48,687 bases of DNA from Candidatus Magasanikbacteria bacterium RIFOXYD2_FULL_41_14 (GCA_001784475.1 MFRE01000012.1:768-49454), one strand, 5' to 3'. Positions 7,858 through 16,776 are shown, numbered from the stretch's first letter. Program-made: numbers and translations. Notes: generated by a model from the letters alone, not told the origin.

Positions 7858-7950
7858 CTAGTTATTATCTAATAAACTCGCAGAAACATCATATTTTAAG
7901 CAGAAAAAAATAGGTATTCCTTCGGACATTATCTAGTTATTATCTAATAA
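7858..7950. repeat. 18-bp direct repeat between res and the AlbA_2 gene
   Basis: The sequence CTAGTTATTATCTAATAA occurs at 7858-7875 and again at 7933-7950, where it encodes the last codons and stop of the AlbA_2 gene. The 75-bp spacing suggests a local duplication of the gene's 3' end or a footprint of rearrangement. Confidence 0.7.
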
Positions 7951-9564
7951 CCAACGACCGCTTCGTTTATTCCCAGTAAATTTAATTCGTCCGCTTCTTC
8001 TTATTTCCTGAAGTATATTAGTAACATCCTTGGAAGATAGTTCTGGAAAAGCCTGACTGAATTCCATTATAGATCCGCTATTATTTTCAGTAATGTGTTT
8101 AAGAATCATCTCTTTATACTTCTCCCTACTTAAACCAGTAATTTTTGTATATTTACCAAGCAAATTATGGTCTTTATAATATTGTTTAGCTAAAAAATAT
8201 TTTGTCCCTCTTCCACGACCAATACTCGTTACCACACCGACGTCGATAAATTTTTCTACATCATTACGCCTCACATTAGTTACACCAACATCTTGATCCT
8301 TTATTGTTTCTAACATTATTAAATCATCTACAGTTAAAATAATTCCGCGTTTAGCTGTGATTTGATCCAGATAAGAGACAAACTCAGCGTCTTTTACAAT
8401 AGCGGATATCTGCAAAATAACCTCGGCATCGGAAGAATTAAAATAATTTGGAATTCCCTTGCCTTCTTTGATACTACTTTCAAATATTAGATCCGCACCC
8501 TGACCAGACCGTTCCACTAGACCTATTTTCTCAAAAGTTTCAGCCAGCCGTCTGTTTCGCCATGCAGTCTTCTTATATATATTCTGCGGTGTAATTCCCG
8601 ATAAAAAACCACCAGGATTTTTAAATGTTACTTGAGCATTATCTTGTAAAATAAACACAGAAGATGGCAATTCATAGTCACGATGCACAACGGCGTTTAA
8701 TATCGCCTCTCTGACCGCTTCTTCATTATAGGCATTAATATCTCTACGAAACAATCCTTCCCGTAATTGTATAACATAATTACGATCATTAATTTTTTTC
8801 CATAATTCGTCCAAAGAAAAAATCATAGGTTTTCTTAGATTCAGACGATCTGCGTACTTAATGTCTCCTGGATTATTCCTGTACTCAAAAATTATTTCAG
8901 CATTTGGTATTACATCCCTCAAATACACTTCTTTTCCCAAGAGCAAAAGTGCTGCATTGTTTATTTTATTACCCTTTAATAACCCCAGATCGGTCAAAAA
9001 CTGCTTCATTGGTAAATTTTGAACAACATTATTGCGATTTTTATCCTTATACATTTCTTTCAGCTTCGACAGTGCGTTTTCGTCTAAAACTTCCATACCC
9101 AAATTCAAAAACTTGGCAGAATAATCATCCTGCGTCTCATTCAGAATTGTTTTGATTTCGCTCTCTTTCATTTCAACCAGTTCTTCTCCAACTCTTGTTA
9201 AATATTTACCAAAAAAATTAAACAATTGCCCCTTCTGTCGATCTGGAATCGAGACAACCAAAACACGCTTGCCTTCTATATTAAGCTCCTGAATATCAAT
9301 CTTTGCTTTAAGTTGAGAATATATTTGCGATCTAATATCAGCAAGATTTGAAAATGCATTTGTGCCGACAATCTCTTTATTATTTGAAACCCCAAATATT
9401 ATTTTTCCACCGCCACAATTACCAATAGCCACGCAATAACCAAAAAGACATCTTTTTTCTTTTTCTTTCCCGCCAAAAATTGAAAAATCATTGATGGCAG
9501 ATTTAAATTCCAAATTTTCTCTTTCAAATTCTTGACATAGTTTTAAAAAGTCGCTCTTATTCAT
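7933..9564 (-). CDS. AlbA_2 (Schlafen-like) domain ATP-binding/regulatory protein in R-M operon
   Basis: N-terminal residues ~15-130 carry the AlbA_2/Schlafen pattern: ENLEFKSAINDF, then an extended CGGGKIIFGVSNNKEIVG core and VVSIPDRQKGQ. Around residues 270-350 is the COG2865-type ATPase-like segment: EEAVREAILNAVVHRDYE, FKNPGGF and RRLAETFEKIGLVERSGQG. The C-terminus carries winged-helix-like segments (SSKDVTNILQEIRRSGRI). Such proteins are often annotated as transcriptional regulators or 'RecG-like', and they recur as accessory genes in restriction-modification and phage-defence loci. Here it sits 13 nt after mod and before res, so it is very probably part of the same system. Its biochemical role is not known from sequence. 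Confidence 0.8.
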   Translation of the reverse strand: MNKSDFLKLCQEFERENLEFKSAINDFSIFGGKEKEKRCLFGYCVAIGNCGGGKIIFGVSNNKEIVGTNAFSNLADIRSQIYSQLKAKIDIQELNIEGKRVLVVSIPDRQKGQLFNFFGKYLTRVGEELVEMKESEIKTILNETQDDYSAKFLNLGMEVLDENALSKLKEMYKDKNRNNVVQNLPMKQFLTDLGLLKGNKINNAALLLLGKEVYLRDVIPNAEIIFEYRNNPGDIKYADRLNLRKPMIFSLDELWKKINDRNYVIQLREGLFRRDINAYNEEAVREAILNAVVHRDYELPSSVFILQDNAQVTFKNPGGFLSGITPQNIYKKTAWRNRRLAETFEKIGLVERSGQGADLIFESSIKEGKGIPNYFNSSDAEVILQISAIVKDAEFVSYLDQITAKRGIILTVDDLIMLETIKDQDVGVTNVRRNDVEKFIDVGVVTSIGRGRGTKYFLAKQYYKDHNLLGKYTKITGLSREKYKEMILKHITENNSGSIMEFSQAFPELSSKDVTNILQEIRRSGRIKFTGNKRSGRWLLDNN

Positions 9565-9577
9565 ATTACACTGGCAA

Positions 9578-11536
9578 TCATATAACCCTTAAATTAAAAT
9601 TCCTTACTAAATTAACTTTAGTGGTATCATCTAACGCCGAATCCAAACAAACAAAAATATCCTTTTCAACTAATCCCAAAGAACCCGCTTGCTCCTGTGT
9701 TAGTTTTTTGGCGAATGTTACAAACATGCGTCTTTCGCCATCAATAATTTGCCAAACCTTAATTCCCAATTTACCTGGGATAACCGATTGTGATACTTGA
9801 GAATTTAAACTAAATCCTTCTTTAACTAACACTTCATACACCACCGACTCTTCGTCGTAGCCATCCACCAACGGCTTTTCCAAAAATAACTGCATTTGTG
9901 TTTTAAGTTTTTGCTCATCGTCTTTATCGGTTATTGTGTTCCACTGGCGATAATTTGATTTTGACAATTCGTAGGACTTAAAACCGATATCACCTTTGCT
10001 GAATTGTTCGCCAGCCCGTCTAATCCGTTCACGAGATATCTCCGCAACATTTAAAGGCTTATTAATAGAAGTAAGAAAATCAATCGCCGCTTTCGCTACT
10101 TTTTTTTCTTTATTTGACATTCCTCCTTCAATCTTAATCATTTCCGGTAACTGTACGCAGATAAAATTTCTTTTACCATCATCTTGGGCATTAATTTGAA
10201 AAACGGCTTCGCCGACTGTCCCTGATCCAGCAAAAAAATCTAACACAGTCAAATTTTTGTCGTTACAATTTTTTACGAAATCATAAATTACGCTTCGCGG
10301 TTTTGGATTTGAAAACGGAGTTATTGGTGTTCCAAAAAGTCTTTTTAAGTGATCCGTGTCTTTTCGGGTCTGAACTTTGTTATACGATCTTAGAACATCC
10401 GTGCGATCAGAATAAATATATGTTTTCTTGGATGGCGCAACCATATCATCATGTGGAAACTGAATCAAGTTATCTTCGATCCATTCACTCCACGTATCGA
10501 TCGTGCAACTCCAGCCCCTGTTTGGAATCTTGCACGGTTTACCAGTCAATGGATTTAGCCTAACATCTTTTGGGCCACTATTCTGCGGATCGTCGATTGG
10601 TCCAATTCTATAAACGCCATCTTCATCTGCAAATTTATAATTTGATAAATTGTCACTTTTTAAATTATTTATTAAAAAATACTCTTTTAATTTAGATTCA
10701 ACTTTCTTATAATCAGGCTGATTACCAACCCAAATTTCTTGAATCGCAGAATAATGCGGATTAGTCAACCCGTATCCAGCGAGCTTAGCTGCATCAAGAT
10801 TTTTTACGTATACTATACAATATTCGTGGGAAGTTGATACAACATAGGGATCATTTTTGGGAGTACCATCAATTACTATCTGTGCCACGAAATTCTCCTC
10901 CCCAAAAATTTCATCCATTATCAATCGTAAATTTGCCACTTCATTATCATCGATTGAAACAAAAATAACCCCATCCTCACGGAGTAAATTGCGCGCCAAA
11001 AACAAACGCGGATACATCATCGTAAGCCAATCGCTATGATAACGACCGTTTGATTCTAAATTACTGGTAAGTTTTACCCCGTCTTTGCTCTGCCCAGTAC
11101 GCTCATAATAATCCGAGGTATTTTCGGTAAAATTATCTTTATAAATAAAATCCTTGCCTGTGTTGTAAGGCGGATCGATATAAATCATTTTTATCTGTTC
11201 ACGATAATGCTTTTGCAATAACTTTAACACTTCCAAATTATCCCCTTCAATAAATACATTTTCGGTTTTATCCCAATCTACACTTTCTTTTTCTTGCGGA
11301 ATCAGCGTTCCTGTCGCCGGGACGCGAATTGCCTTAAACGCGTTGGCCTTACCTGCCCAAGACAATCCATACTTCTCTACTTTTTCATCAATTTCCGCAC
11401 CAAGAGTTAATTTTAACTTCTCCCAATTAATTTTTCCTTCTGCAAAAGCCGATGGAAAAATTTGTTTGAGTTCTACCATCTTTTCTTCCGGGATATCTTC
11501 CGATGTCATTGCTACTTTTTTAATACTTTTTGGCAT
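9578..11536 (-). CDS. Type III DNA N6-adenine methyltransferase, Mod subunit
   Basis: Recognises the target site and methylates adenine in one strand, giving specificity to the Mod-Res complex. DPPYNTGKDF (about residue 121) is the catalytic motif IV and LDFFAGSGTVGEAV, much further downstream, is the SAM-binding motif I. This order (catalytic motif first, target-recognition region between) is the beta-class typical of type III Mod. The ORF track begins at a GTG at 11572, but the ATG at 11536 (MPKSIKKVAM) is the better start; that gives 652 residues. First gene of the mod-AlbA_2-res operon, with a good promoter 50 nt upstream. The system looks complete. Confidence 0.9.
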   Translation of the reverse strand: MPKSIKKVAMTSEDIPEEKMVELKQIFPSAFAEGKINWEKLKLTLGAEIDEKVEKYGLSWAGKANAFKAIRVPATGTLIPQEKESVDWDKTENVFIEGDNLEVLKLLQKHYREQIKMIYIDPPYNTGKDFIYKDNFTENTSDYYERTGQSKDGVKLTSNLESNGRYHSDWLTMMYPRLFLARNLLREDGVIFVSIDDNEVANLRLIMDEIFGEENFVAQIVIDGTPKNDPYVVSTSHEYCIVYVKNLDAAKLAGYGLTNPHYSAIQEIWVGNQPDYKKVESKLKEYFLINNLKSDNLSNYKFADEDGVYRIGPIDDPQNSGPKDVRLNPLTGKPCKIPNRGWSCTIDTWSEWIEDNLIQFPHDDMVAPSKKTYIYSDRTDVLRSYNKVQTRKDTDHLKRLFGTPITPFSNPKPRSVIYDFVKNCNDKNLTVLDFFAGSGTVGEAVFQINAQDDGKRNFICVQLPEMIKIEGGMSNKEKKVAKAAIDFLTSINKPLNVAEISRERIRRAGEQFSKGDIGFKSYELSKSNYRQWNTITDKDDEQKLKTQMQLFLEKPLVDGYDEESVVYEVLVKEGFSLNSQVSQSVIPGKLGIKVWQIIDGERRMFVTFAKKLTQEQAGSLGLVEKDIFVCLDSALDDTTKVNLVRNFNLRVI

Positions 11537-11587
11537 AAAAAATACATTTAAAAAAAACCTTAAACACTGCACAGTTTAATATCTCTA

Positions 11588-11616
11588 ATTTTACCACTTT
11601 TCAAGCCGACTGTCAA
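11588..11616 (-). promoter_or_regulatory. Promoter of the type III R-M operon
   Basis: Minus strand TTGACA (11616-11611), 17-nt spacer, TAAAAT (11593-11588). It lies directly after the toxin-antitoxin terminator and reads into mod. Confidence 0.75.
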
Positions 11617-11622
11617 AACAAA

Positions 11623-11648
11623 AAAACCGCCAATTACAGCGGTTTTGC
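11623..11648 (-). terminator. Intrinsic terminator of the toxin-antitoxin operon
   Basis: Minus strand hairpin AAACCGCTG...CGGTTT with a 7-T tail, starting right after the toxin stop codon. It separates the TA pair from the R-M promoter. Confidence 0.8.
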
Positions 11649-11900
11649 CTAATATATTCCCTGCCGGTGGCCAATACGGATAATAACCAGTAAAACTAAA
11701 TTTTTATATACCCGATAGATTATTCTGTATGGCCAAACGCGGAAACTATAACAACCATTATATTCACCCTTCAGTTTCTTGCCAATAAAAGGATTCTCTG
11801 CCAAAGCCGGCAGAGATGCGAGAATGCGGATCTTGAAATCTTCGGGTATCCTATCAAGATCTTTTTTTGCTTTGTTTTCTAACCTTACTTCCCACTTCAT
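11649..11900 (-). CDS. RelE/ParE-family toxin
   Basis: 83 residues with the RelE-superfamily layout: WEVRLENKAKKDLDRIPEDFKIRI (two N-terminal helices), LKGEYNGCYSFRVWPYRIIYRV, and a final strand VLLVIIRIGHRQGIY with the terminal basic/histidine residues of the mRNA-interferase type. RelE toxins cut mRNA in the ribosomal A-site; ParE relatives poison gyrase. The RIGHR-x-x-IY ending favours the RelE branch. The start codon lies inside the antitoxin gene (47-nt overlap), the usual arrangement for tight coupling. Terminates at a clear hairpin. Confidence 0.88.
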   Translation of the reverse strand: MKWEVRLENKAKKDLDRIPEDFKIRILASLPALAENPFIGKKLKGEYNGCYSFRVWPYRIIYRVYKNLVLLVIIRIGHRQGIY

Positions 11901-12213
11901 ATTTCTTTTTACTTTTATCAGCTACCGCAAAACCATAATCAGACATTACATCGACCAAAGTCGGCCATTTTTTGTATGCTCCCGATTTTACGGCGCGGTC
12001 GGTGGCTTTGATATCCTTATCTAAATCCGGAAAAATACGGCTGACCTCTAAAGTTTCTTTCCAAGATTCAAACTCATCTACGCTCATAAACACGACTTTT
12101 GGTTTGCCATTTTCGGTAAAAGTATAATGATTGCCCGGGCGTTGGACTTCGTCGGCTAAATCAAAAATCCGCTTGCGGGCTTCGGTGATGGAGATGGTAG
12201 TTTTGGGGTTCAT
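11854..12213 (-). CDS. Phd/YefM-family antitoxin
   Basis: 119 residues. The N-terminal half shows the Phd/YefM DNA-binding fold: TTISITEARKRIFDLADEVQ, HYTFTENGKPKVVFMSVDEFESW. The C-terminal half is the charged, probably disordered toxin-neutralising tail (KKYEVGSKVRKQSKKRS). It is longer than typical Phd (~80 aa), with a middle segment FPDLDKDIKATDRAVKSGAY seen in some long homologues. First gene of the pair. Its promoter contains an inverted repeat overlapping the -10 box, expected to be the autorepression operator. Confidence 0.88.
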   Translation of the reverse strand: MNPKTTISITEARKRIFDLADEVQRPGNHYTFTENGKPKVVFMSVDEFESWKETLEVSRIFPDLDKDIKATDRAVKSGAYKKWPTLVDVMSDYGFAVADKSKKKYEVGSKVRKQSKKRS

Positions 12214-12226
12214 AGGGTTTATTGAT

Positions 12227-12263
12227 ATATGTACATAATAACGTACATATGTAGTTTTGTCAA
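12227..12263 (-). promoter_or_regulatory. Toxin-antitoxin promoter with operator palindrome
   Basis: Minus strand TTGACA (12263-12258), 17-nt spacer, TATTAT (12240-12235). A perfect inverted repeat ATATGTAC-N8-GTACATAT (12227-12250) covers the -10 box. This fits autorepression by the antitoxin-toxin complex. Confidence 0.8.
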
Positions 12264-12272
12264 GTGGACAGA

Positions 12273-12292
12273 GATCCCGACTTTCGTCGGGA
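12273..12292. repeat. Small palindrome ATCCCGAC...GTCGGGAT
   Basis: Perfect 8-bp-arm palindrome followed by GACAACA, the same family as the GTC-ATCCC/GGGAT repeats elsewhere. It lies between radC and the TA promoter without a T-tract, so it is not an obvious terminator. Confidence 0.7.
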
Positions 12293-12309
12293 TGACAACA
12301 GTGAGATTA

Positions 12310-12972
12310 CTACATCTGCCCCAATTCTTTTAAACTGGCAAATTTTTCGCGCGTGATAATTATATGATCCAACAATTCCACGCCCAACAACTCCCCCGCT
12401 TGTTTTAGGCGTTTGGTAACGGCGATATCTTCGGGCGAAGGTTCGGTATTGCCGGAAGGGTGGTTGTGGGCGACGATTATTTGCGCGGCGTGATGGCCAA
12501 TGGCCGGTTCAAATACTTCGCGCGGATGCACCAAATTGGCGTTGAGTGTGCCGACGGAAATAATTTCGCGTTGAATTTCTTGATTGCGCGTGTCTAAATA
12601 AAAAACCACAAAATGTTCTTTTTTGTGGTCGCGGATATCTTTGAGTTCGTCCCAAACATCTTGGGGCGATAATATCAAAACAGATTTCTTATTTTGCAAC
12701 AAACGCCGTCCCAATTCAAAACAAGCAATAATTTCACAGGCCTTGGCCGGGCCTAAGCCAAAAGTGTTTTTCAGCTCTTTGTAACCAGCGCTATTTAAAC
12801 CTTGACCACTGAATTTTTTCAAAATTTTGTTGGACAGTTCCACTACATTTATACCTTTCGCGCCAGTGCGCAGTAAAATGGCCAATAATTCGGAATTGGA
12901 AAGTTTGCCCGGGCCGTATTTTGCTAATTTTTCACGGGGGCGGTCAACTTTTGGCACCTCCTTCATCTTCAT
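12310..12972 (-). CDS. radC: RadC-family JAB/MPN-domain protein
   Basis: 220 residues. Domain 1 is a helix-hairpin-helix-like region (LSNSELLAILLRTG...FGLGPAKACEIIACFELGRRL). Domain 2 is a JAB/JAMM fold with the zinc motif HNHPSGNTEPSPED near residues 170-183. The old 'DNA repair' name is not well founded; RadC-like proteins are often associated with mobile DNA and defence islands. A TTTACC-N17-TATGAT promoter-like pair lies upstream. Located between the trp operon and the toxin-antitoxin/R-M block, consistent with a defence or mobile segment inserted between two amino-acid operons. Confidence 0.9.
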   Translation of the reverse strand: MKMKEVPKVDRPREKLAKYGPGKLSNSELLAILLRTGAKGINVVELSNKILKKFSGQGLNSAGYKELKNTFGLGPAKACEIIACFELGRRLLQNKKSVLILSPQDVWDELKDIRDHKKEHFVVFYLDTRNQEIQREIISVGTLNANLVHPREVFEPAIGHHAAQIIVAHNHPSGNTEPSPEDIAVTKRLKQAGELLGVELLDHIIITREKFASLKELGQM

Positions 12973-13103
12973 AAAAATTTTTATTATATTGGGATTGTTT
13001 TAGTCGCACTACTCTCTCACAATGACAGCGGATCACATCTATATCATAACAAATTTTTATCAATCGGTAAATATCATGATTTAAATATATATTTAAATAC
13101 TAA

Positions 13104-13901
13104 TTAAGATTGATCACGCGCGCTTACCAATTCTTTTAACTTATCTTCCACCCCGCTTAAACCACCTTCATTATATGATTTTAAAAAGGCACTGCCAACA
13201 ATGGCAATATCAGCTCGGCCTTTTAGCGCTTGTATCTGTTCACCACTAGAAATCCCAAAACCGACCGCGAGCGGTTGTTTAAATATATTTTTTAATTTAC
13301 CCAAATAATCATCTAAATTTGGATCTAAATCGGGACGAACGCCAGTAATACCGCGCCGTGAAAAACAATAAATAAAACCACCAGCGTCTTTGGCTTGGGC
13401 TACCAAACGATTGGCTTCGCTATCCAAACCGGCGAAACGCTGTAAAATTAAATTATGTTTGCGGCACAGTTCATCAAAATGTTCACGGCTTTCCATGTCT
13501 AAATTATAATCCGGAATAATGAGTCCGCTAATCCCGATTGCCGCACTGTCAGCACAAAATTTTTCCAAACCATAAGAAAAAGGAATATTAAAATAGGTCA
13601 TGAAAAAAAGTGGCGTTTGAATTTTATCAGTTTGTTTTAATTTTTTTACCAACTCAAACGCGTCTTTAACTTTTACGCCTTGCGCGAGCGCGACTGTGTT
13701 GGCATCACGAATAACCGGCCCGTCTCCCACCGGATCGGAAAAAGGAATTTGGAGTTCAATAAAATCCACGCCAAAGCGCGCCATCATCAAGACAATTTTT
13801 TGCGTCTCTTCCAAATTTGGATAACCAACCACGACATGGCTCATTATTCCCAATCTTTTTTCTTGTTTAATTTTTTGACATTGTAATTCTATTTGATTCA
13901 T
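13104..13901 (-). CDS. trpA: Tryptophan synthase alpha subunit
   Basis: Cleaves indole-3-glycerol phosphate to indole and glyceraldehyde 3-phosphate, passing indole to TrpB. Length 265. The catalytic glutamate is in FIELQIPFSDPVGDGP (E and the second-shell D both present), with SRRGITGVRP as the phosphate/loop-6 region and VGFGISSG at the C-terminal phosphate site. Last gene of the trp operon. Unlike the other trp genes it is separated from its upstream neighbour by a 147-nt gap holding a structured element (13932-14045). No clear terminator follows it. Confidence 0.95.
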   Translation of the reverse strand: MNQIELQCQKIKQEKRLGIMSHVVVGYPNLEETQKIVLMMARFGVDFIELQIPFSDPVGDGPVIRDANTVALAQGVKVKDAFELVKKLKQTDKIQTPLFFMTYFNIPFSYGLEKFCADSAAIGISGLIIPDYNLDMESREHFDELCRKHNLILQRFAGLDSEANRLVAQAKDAGGFIYCFSRRGITGVRPDLDPNLDDYLGKLKNIFKQPLAVGFGISSGEQIQALKGRADIAIVGSAFLKSYNEGGLSGVEDKLKELVSARDQS

Positions 13902-13931
13902 ATAATTAAGTTATGAAATGGTAATAGGCGC

Positions 13932-14045
13932 GACATAATTAATTTTCTGACTGTGGGTCTTACTCAGCCCCGGCGCCACGCTCCCAGAGGGAACTCGCCG
14001 GTGCGTCTACGCAAGCGGTCCTCGCTAGCGAAAATTAATTATGTC
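13932..14045 (-). promoter_or_regulatory. Structured leader element, copy A, upstream of trpA
   Basis: A 114-nt element bounded by a perfect 16-bp inverted repeat (GACATAATTAATTTTC / GAAAATTAATTATGTC), with an internal GC-rich hairpin (arms CCGGCG / CGCCGG). Read on the minus strand it contains GAGGACCGCTTG on the 5' side and CTGAGTAAG on the 3' side. Both recur, almost unchanged, in a second copy at 42990-43114, while the outer arms differ but still pair. It ends 30 nt before the trpA start. Riboswitch-like or processing-element role is inferred; a mobile miniature element is the alternative. Confidence 0.6.
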
Positions 14046-14048
14046 AGG

Positions 14049-15299
14049 CTATCCGGACTTGGTTTTTAAATATTCTTTCCACTTAACATCACCCACGGCT
14101 TCGGCCACGATAAAAATATCCTTATCGCCGCGTCCGGACAAATTAACCACAATGGTTTTATCTTTTGGCAAAGTTGGCGCTAGACGAATTGCTTCCGCCA
14201 CAGCATGAGAAGATTCCAAAGCCGCGAATATTCCTTCGGTGCGTGCCAAAGTTTTAAACGCTGCTAACACTTTATCGTCGGTGGCGTAAGTATAATGCAC
14301 GCGTCCGGTTTCAAACAAACGCGCGTGCTCCGGACCAATACCGGCGTAATCTAGACCGGCTGAAATACTGTGCGTCGGTTGCACTTGACCGTCATCATCA
14401 GTTAAAAAATATGATTTATACCCTTCTACCACACCTAACTTCCCTTGACCCTGCAAACGCGCGGCGTGATCGCCAATTTTTTCTACTCCCCGCCCACCCG
14501 CTTCCACGGCAATCATTTTAACATCTGGCTCGTTCAAAAAATCATTGAATAAACCAATGGCGTTGCTACCGCCACCAACACACGCTACTAAATAATCGGG
14601 TAATTTATTTTCCATTTCATGGTGTTGCGCGCGCACCTCTCGGCCAACAATATTTTGAAAATCGCGCACCATCGACGGATATGGATGTGGACCCAAAGCC
14701 GAACCCAAAAGATAATAAGTATCATTGGGGTTGGCAATCAAATCTTGCAACGCGGCGGTAACCGCGTCTTTCAAACGTTTCGTGCCGTGCTCAACTGCAA
14801 CCACTTTTGCCCCTAACTGTTCCATCCAAAAGACATTCGGGCGTTGACGCTCAACATCTACCGCGCCCATATATACCACGCATTCCAGGCCAAATCTGGC
14901 CGCTACCGTGGCCGTGGCGAGCCCATGTTGGCCGGCGCCGGTTTCGGCAATTAAACGTTTTTTACCCATCCGTTTGGCCAGGAGCGCTTGACCCAAACAG
15001 TGATTGATTTTATGCGCGCCCGTATGATTTAGCCCTTCGTTTTTAAAATAAATTTTAGCGCCACCGAGTTGTCGCGTGAGGTTCTCAGCAAAATATAACG
15101 GCGTCGGACGACCGGAATAATTTTTATACAAATTTTCCAATTCCGCGATAAAACTCGGATCGTTTTTTGCCTCTTCGTACGCTTTAGTTAATTCTTCTAA
15201 AACGGGCACTAATAATTCTGGCACAAAACTGCCTCCAAATTGACCAAAATAGCCGAGTTGGTCAGCGTCGTATTGATTGGGTGAGAAAAAATTTTTCAT
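14049..15299 (-). CDS. trpB: Tryptophan synthase beta subunit
   Basis: PLP enzyme that joins indole and serine to make tryptophan, as an alpha2beta2 complex with TrpA. Length 416. [19 protein letters not shown] carries the PLP lysine, [17 protein letters not shown] the catalytic/substrate loop, [10 protein letters not shown] the interface region, [13 protein letters not shown] the PLP phosphate loop and SGRGDKD the C-terminal pyridine-binding serine. All are intact. Follows trpF by 35 nt. Start ATG is preceded by TATATATAGCATAT, with no ribosome binding site. Confidence 0.96.
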   Translation of the reverse strand: MKNFFSPNQYDADQLGYFGQFGGSFVPELLVPVLEELTKAYEEAKNDPSFIAELENLYKNYSGRPTPLYFAENLTRQLGGAKIYFKNEGLNHTGAHKINHCLGQALLAKRMGKKRLIAETGAGQHGLATATVAARFGLECVVYMGAVDVERQRPNVFWMEQLGAKVVAVEHGTKRLKDAVTAALQDLIANPNDTYYLLGSALGPHPYPSMVRDFQNIVGREVRAQHHEMENKLPDYLVACVGGGSNAIGLFNDFLNEPDVKMIAVEAGGRGVEKIGDHAARLQGQGKLGVVEGYKSYFLTDDDGQVQPTHSISAGLDYAGIGPEHARLFETGRVHYTYATDDKVLAAFKTLARTEGIFAALESSHAVAEAIRLAPTLPKDKTIVVNLSGRGDKDIFIVAEAVGDVKWKEYLKTKSG

Positions 15300-15334
15300 A
15301 TATGCTATATATAATTATGGCCGTGAGATAATTA

Positions 15335-15958
15335 TTATTGATTAATAATTCCAACCGCCGCTACAGCCGCGCGAATTTTGTCCACGTCTTTTTTTCCGGG
15401 AGCGGATTCCAGCGCGCTGTTAAAATCAACTATTTGCGGATGGACAATTTGAATTGCCCGAGCAACATTGTAGGTGCCGAGTCCGCCAGCCAAAATATCA
15501 ACCGCAATATTTTTTAATAACGTCAAATCAATTTCTTGACCGATCCCCTTACCGGCATCAAATAAAATTTTATCCGCCGTTGCTTGATAATCTGCCAAAT
15601 TTTTCAAATCTTCCGGAGATTTTATCACTAGCGCTTTCCATACCTCTACTTTTTTACGCAAAGTCGCGCAATAATCTGGCGTTTCTGAACCGTGTAATTG
15701 AATAACATTCAAACCAATTTCAGACACTAAATTTTCAGCCACGGATAAATCTTGATTAACAAGTACGCCCACAAATTTAATTTTTGGAAAATTTGGTTTA
15801 ATCGCGCCAATTATTTTTCTTACCGCTTCTGGCGACATGTGGCGCGGACTTTTGGGAAAATTAATAATGAAACCTAAATAGTCAGCGCCCGAACGCGCGG
15901 CCGTAAGCGCGTCACTTAAAGATGTCAAACCGCAAATTTTTATTTTGGGAATGCTCAT
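15335..15958 (-). CDS. trpF: Phosphoribosylanthranilate isomerase
   Basis: Isomerises N-(5-phosphoribosyl)anthranilate to CdRP in a TIM barrel. Length 207. KICGLTSLSDALTAARSGADYLGFI carries the catalytic cysteine. FVGVLVNQ, VIQLHGSETP, FDAGKGIGQEID with the catalytic aspartate, and LAGGLGTYNV plus DFNSALESAPGKKD as the phosphate-binding loops are all visible. One nucleotide separates it from trpC. Monofunctional, not fused to trpC as in enterics. Confidence 0.95.
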   Translation of the reverse strand: MSIPKIKICGLTSLSDALTAARSGADYLGFIINFPKSPRHMSPEAVRKIIGAIKPNFPKIKFVGVLVNQDLSVAENLVSEIGLNVIQLHGSETPDYCATLRKKVEVWKALVIKSPEDLKNLADYQATADKILFDAGKGIGQEIDLTLLKNIAVDILAGGLGTYNVARAIQIVHPQIVDFNSALESAPGKKDVDKIRAAVAAVGIINQ

Positions 15959-15959
15959 A

Positions 15960-16772
15960 TTATTCTAAACTTAATTCTTTCATCTTGGCGGGCAGATCGA
16001 TTGCTTTCATTAAAGTGGTACCTACTAAAATTGCTTTCGCGCCGACATTTTTTAAACGCAACACATCAGCACTACTTTCAATACCAGATTCAGCCACGAG
16101 TAATCGGTCAGCTGGAACCAAAGGCGCCAAATCAGTAATATTTTTTAAATCCACCTCAAAAGTGCGTAAATCGCGCGCGTTAATTCCCAAAATTTCCCCT
16201 TTGGTCGTGAGTGCTTTATCCAAATCTTCTCGGTTGTGTGATTCTATGAGACAGCGCATTCCTAATTCATGAGTTAAATCAACTAACTCGTTCAAACGCT
16301 CGGCAGTAACAATAGAGGCAATCAAAAGCAAAGCATCGGCGCCATAATATTTTGATTCATAAATTTGATAAGGATCAAAAATAAAATCTTTGCGCAGAAT
16401 TGGGATAGTCGTCACATTTTTTATCTGGCGCAAAAAACTTAATTCGCCTTTAAAATGCGCGTCAGTTAAAACCGACAATGCGCGCGCTCCGCCGATTTCA
16501 TAAGCGCGTGCTTGCGCCAAAATGTCCACACCCACATTGATATCGCCGGCCGAAGGTGAGGCCTTTTTAATTTCTGCGATTAACGCCATAGTTTTGGCTT
16601 GGCGCAATGAGCCATAAAAATCACGAATCGGTGAGGAATTATTTTCGGCGAATTGTTTTTTTATTTCCACGAGCGGCAACGACATTTTGGTTGCTTCCAA
16701 TTCTTTAATTTTATCAGACACAATAGTGTCTAACTCATTGTTTCCACCTACTAAAATTATGCCTTGATCCAT
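15960..16772 (-). CDS. trpC: Indole-3-glycerol phosphate synthase
   Basis: Closes the indole ring from CdRP. The track gives 280 aa with a start inside trpD, but the ATG at 16772 (MDQGIILVGG) lies 4 nt after the trpD stop, matching operon spacing elsewhere and giving 270 aa. Key residues: AEIKKASPSAG with the catalytic lysine, VLTDAHFKGE with the glutamate, ILRKDFIFDPYQIYES (lysine general acid), LGINARDLRTF (asparagine) and VAESGI with the C-terminal phosphate site. Followed 1 nt later by trpF. Confidence 0.94.
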   Translation of the reverse strand: MDQGIILVGGNNELDTIVSDKIKELEATKMSLPLVEIKKQFAENNSSPIRDFYGSLRQAKTMALIAEIKKASPSAGDINVGVDILAQARAYEIGGARALSVLTDAHFKGELSFLRQIKNVTTIPILRKDFIFDPYQIYESKYYGADALLLIASIVTAERLNELVDLTHELGMRCLIESHNREDLDKALTTKGEILGINARDLRTFEVDLKNITDLAPLVPADRLLVAESGIESSADVLRLKNVGAKAILVGTTLMKAIDLPAKMKELSLE

Positions 16773-16776
16773 ATGA

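Noticed and set aside
13932-14045. Simple rho-independent terminator between trpB and trpA
   Set aside because: Long A/T outer stem without a T-tract, and the conserved loop words shared with 42990-43114 indicate something more specific.
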